The notes below the pieces were generated by a model. That model did no database searches. It was not told where the DNA came from and was given only the letters and a program-made list of their open reading frames with translations. A stretch of 41,193 bases of DNA from Streptococcus parasanguinis (lineage in GTDB: Bacteria; Bacillota; Bacilli; Lactobacillales; Streptococcaceae): NCBI GenBank assembly GCA_018365265.1, contig JAGZKI010000016.1:1-41193 (forward strand). Reading direction: 5' to 3'. The position numbers and the translations under genes were made by a program. Shown in pieces: positions 41,091 through 41,193 of this stretch. Each line of letters starts with the position of its first letter. The stretch's first letter is position 1.

Positions 41091-41122
41091 AAAAGAGGCT
41101 GGGACAAAAGTCCTAGCCTCTT
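41091..41122 (+). terminator. Terminator after pepT
   Basis: AAGAGGCTGGGAC (41093-41105), AAAA loop, GTCCTAGCCTCTT (41110-41122), a 13-bp stem with one G-U pair, then a T-rich tail. GGCTGGGACAAAAGTCC hairpins of this kind are dispersed in streptococcal genomes. The stem runs into the stop codon of the convergent gene, so it may serve both. Confidence 0.8.
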
Positions 41123-41193
41123 AATTGTTTTTGGATTTTCGAGCAAGACGCAGTGGTTGAGTGGGCTCTACTACGCTGATTTCATCAGCTTTT
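41121..41193 (-). CDS. C-terminal end of a convergent gene (23 codons visible)
   Basis: The minus strand is open from the window edge to a TAA at 41121-41123. The visible end reads KADEISVVEPTQPLRLAR then KSKNN. It faces pepT and uses the same hairpin as terminator, which is the main support that it is a real gene end. I cannot identify the product from so few residues. Confidence 0.45.
   Translation of the reverse strand, partial: KADEISVVEPTQPLRLARKSKNN

Overview
The window looks like a chromosomal segment of an oral viridans Streptococcus (mitis/sanguinis/gordonii type). The pointers are low-GC DNA, streptococcal gene orders (rplJ-rplL; dfrA-clpX-ysxC; a DUF1149-degV-dapB-cca-ABC-F run; fruR-fruK-fruA; rpsP-khpA-rimM-trmD), YSIRK/LPXTG cell-wall proteins and a CshA-family fibrillar adhesin. 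The species cannot be fixed from the sequence alone. There is no tRNA, rRNA, insertion sequence, prophage or CRISPR array, and no gene-free stretch longer than 300 bases. The largest gaps (673-906, 27092-27320, 14398-14600, 22183-22384, 38088-38282) hold leaders, promoters and terminators.

Layout, left to right. Nearly everything up to 38.1 kb is on the minus strand. 1-880: start of rplL, then rplJ with its L10-type leader. 907-2675: an FNT transporter and a secreted GH73 glucosaminidase with a candidate WalR box. 2719-5283: dfrA, an untracked 56-codon membrane-protein gene, clpX and ysxC, closely spaced. 5431-14397: a 2988-residue CshA-like adhesin that separates dfrA from thyA. 14601-16490: thyA and glk. 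16577-22182: a compact operon DUF1149-degV-dapB-cca-ABC-F-DUF308. 22385-23346: two tandem paralogous exported proteins of unknown function that share a promoter block. 23476-27091: fructose operon fruR-fruK-fruA with catabolite and regulator-like sites. 27321-29642: a SEC10/PgrA-like coiled-coil protein with a CAP domain and no LPXTG motif. 29781-32807: rpsP-khpA and rimM-trmD, with a MazG-like gene and an alpha/beta hydrolase between them. 32932-35602: a HAD phosphatase, a cysteine-cluster protein and two tandem paralogous lipoproteins. 35757-38087: lepA and a GNAT acetyltransferase. From 38283 the plus strand carries an XRE/S24 regulator, a Cof-type HAD phosphatase and pepT. The last bases are the C-terminal end of a convergent minus-strand gene.

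Functional themes are translation and RNA maturation (rplJ, rplL, rpsP, rimM, trmD, cca, lepA, khpA, ABC-F), thymidylate synthesis (thyA, dfrA), sugar entry (glk, fru operon) and the cell surface (adhesin, GH73, SEC10/PgrA protein, lipoproteins). The points most worth a second look are the four-by-four higher-order architecture of the adhesin repeats, the two tandem paralogue pairs with conserved promoter blocks, the 56-residue membrane protein coupled to dfrA, the WalR-like box before the glucosaminidase, the inverted repeat around the XRE/S24 promoter, and the missing sorting motif of the SEC10/PgrA protein. I did not find a clearly new multi-gene system; most of the window is core genome.
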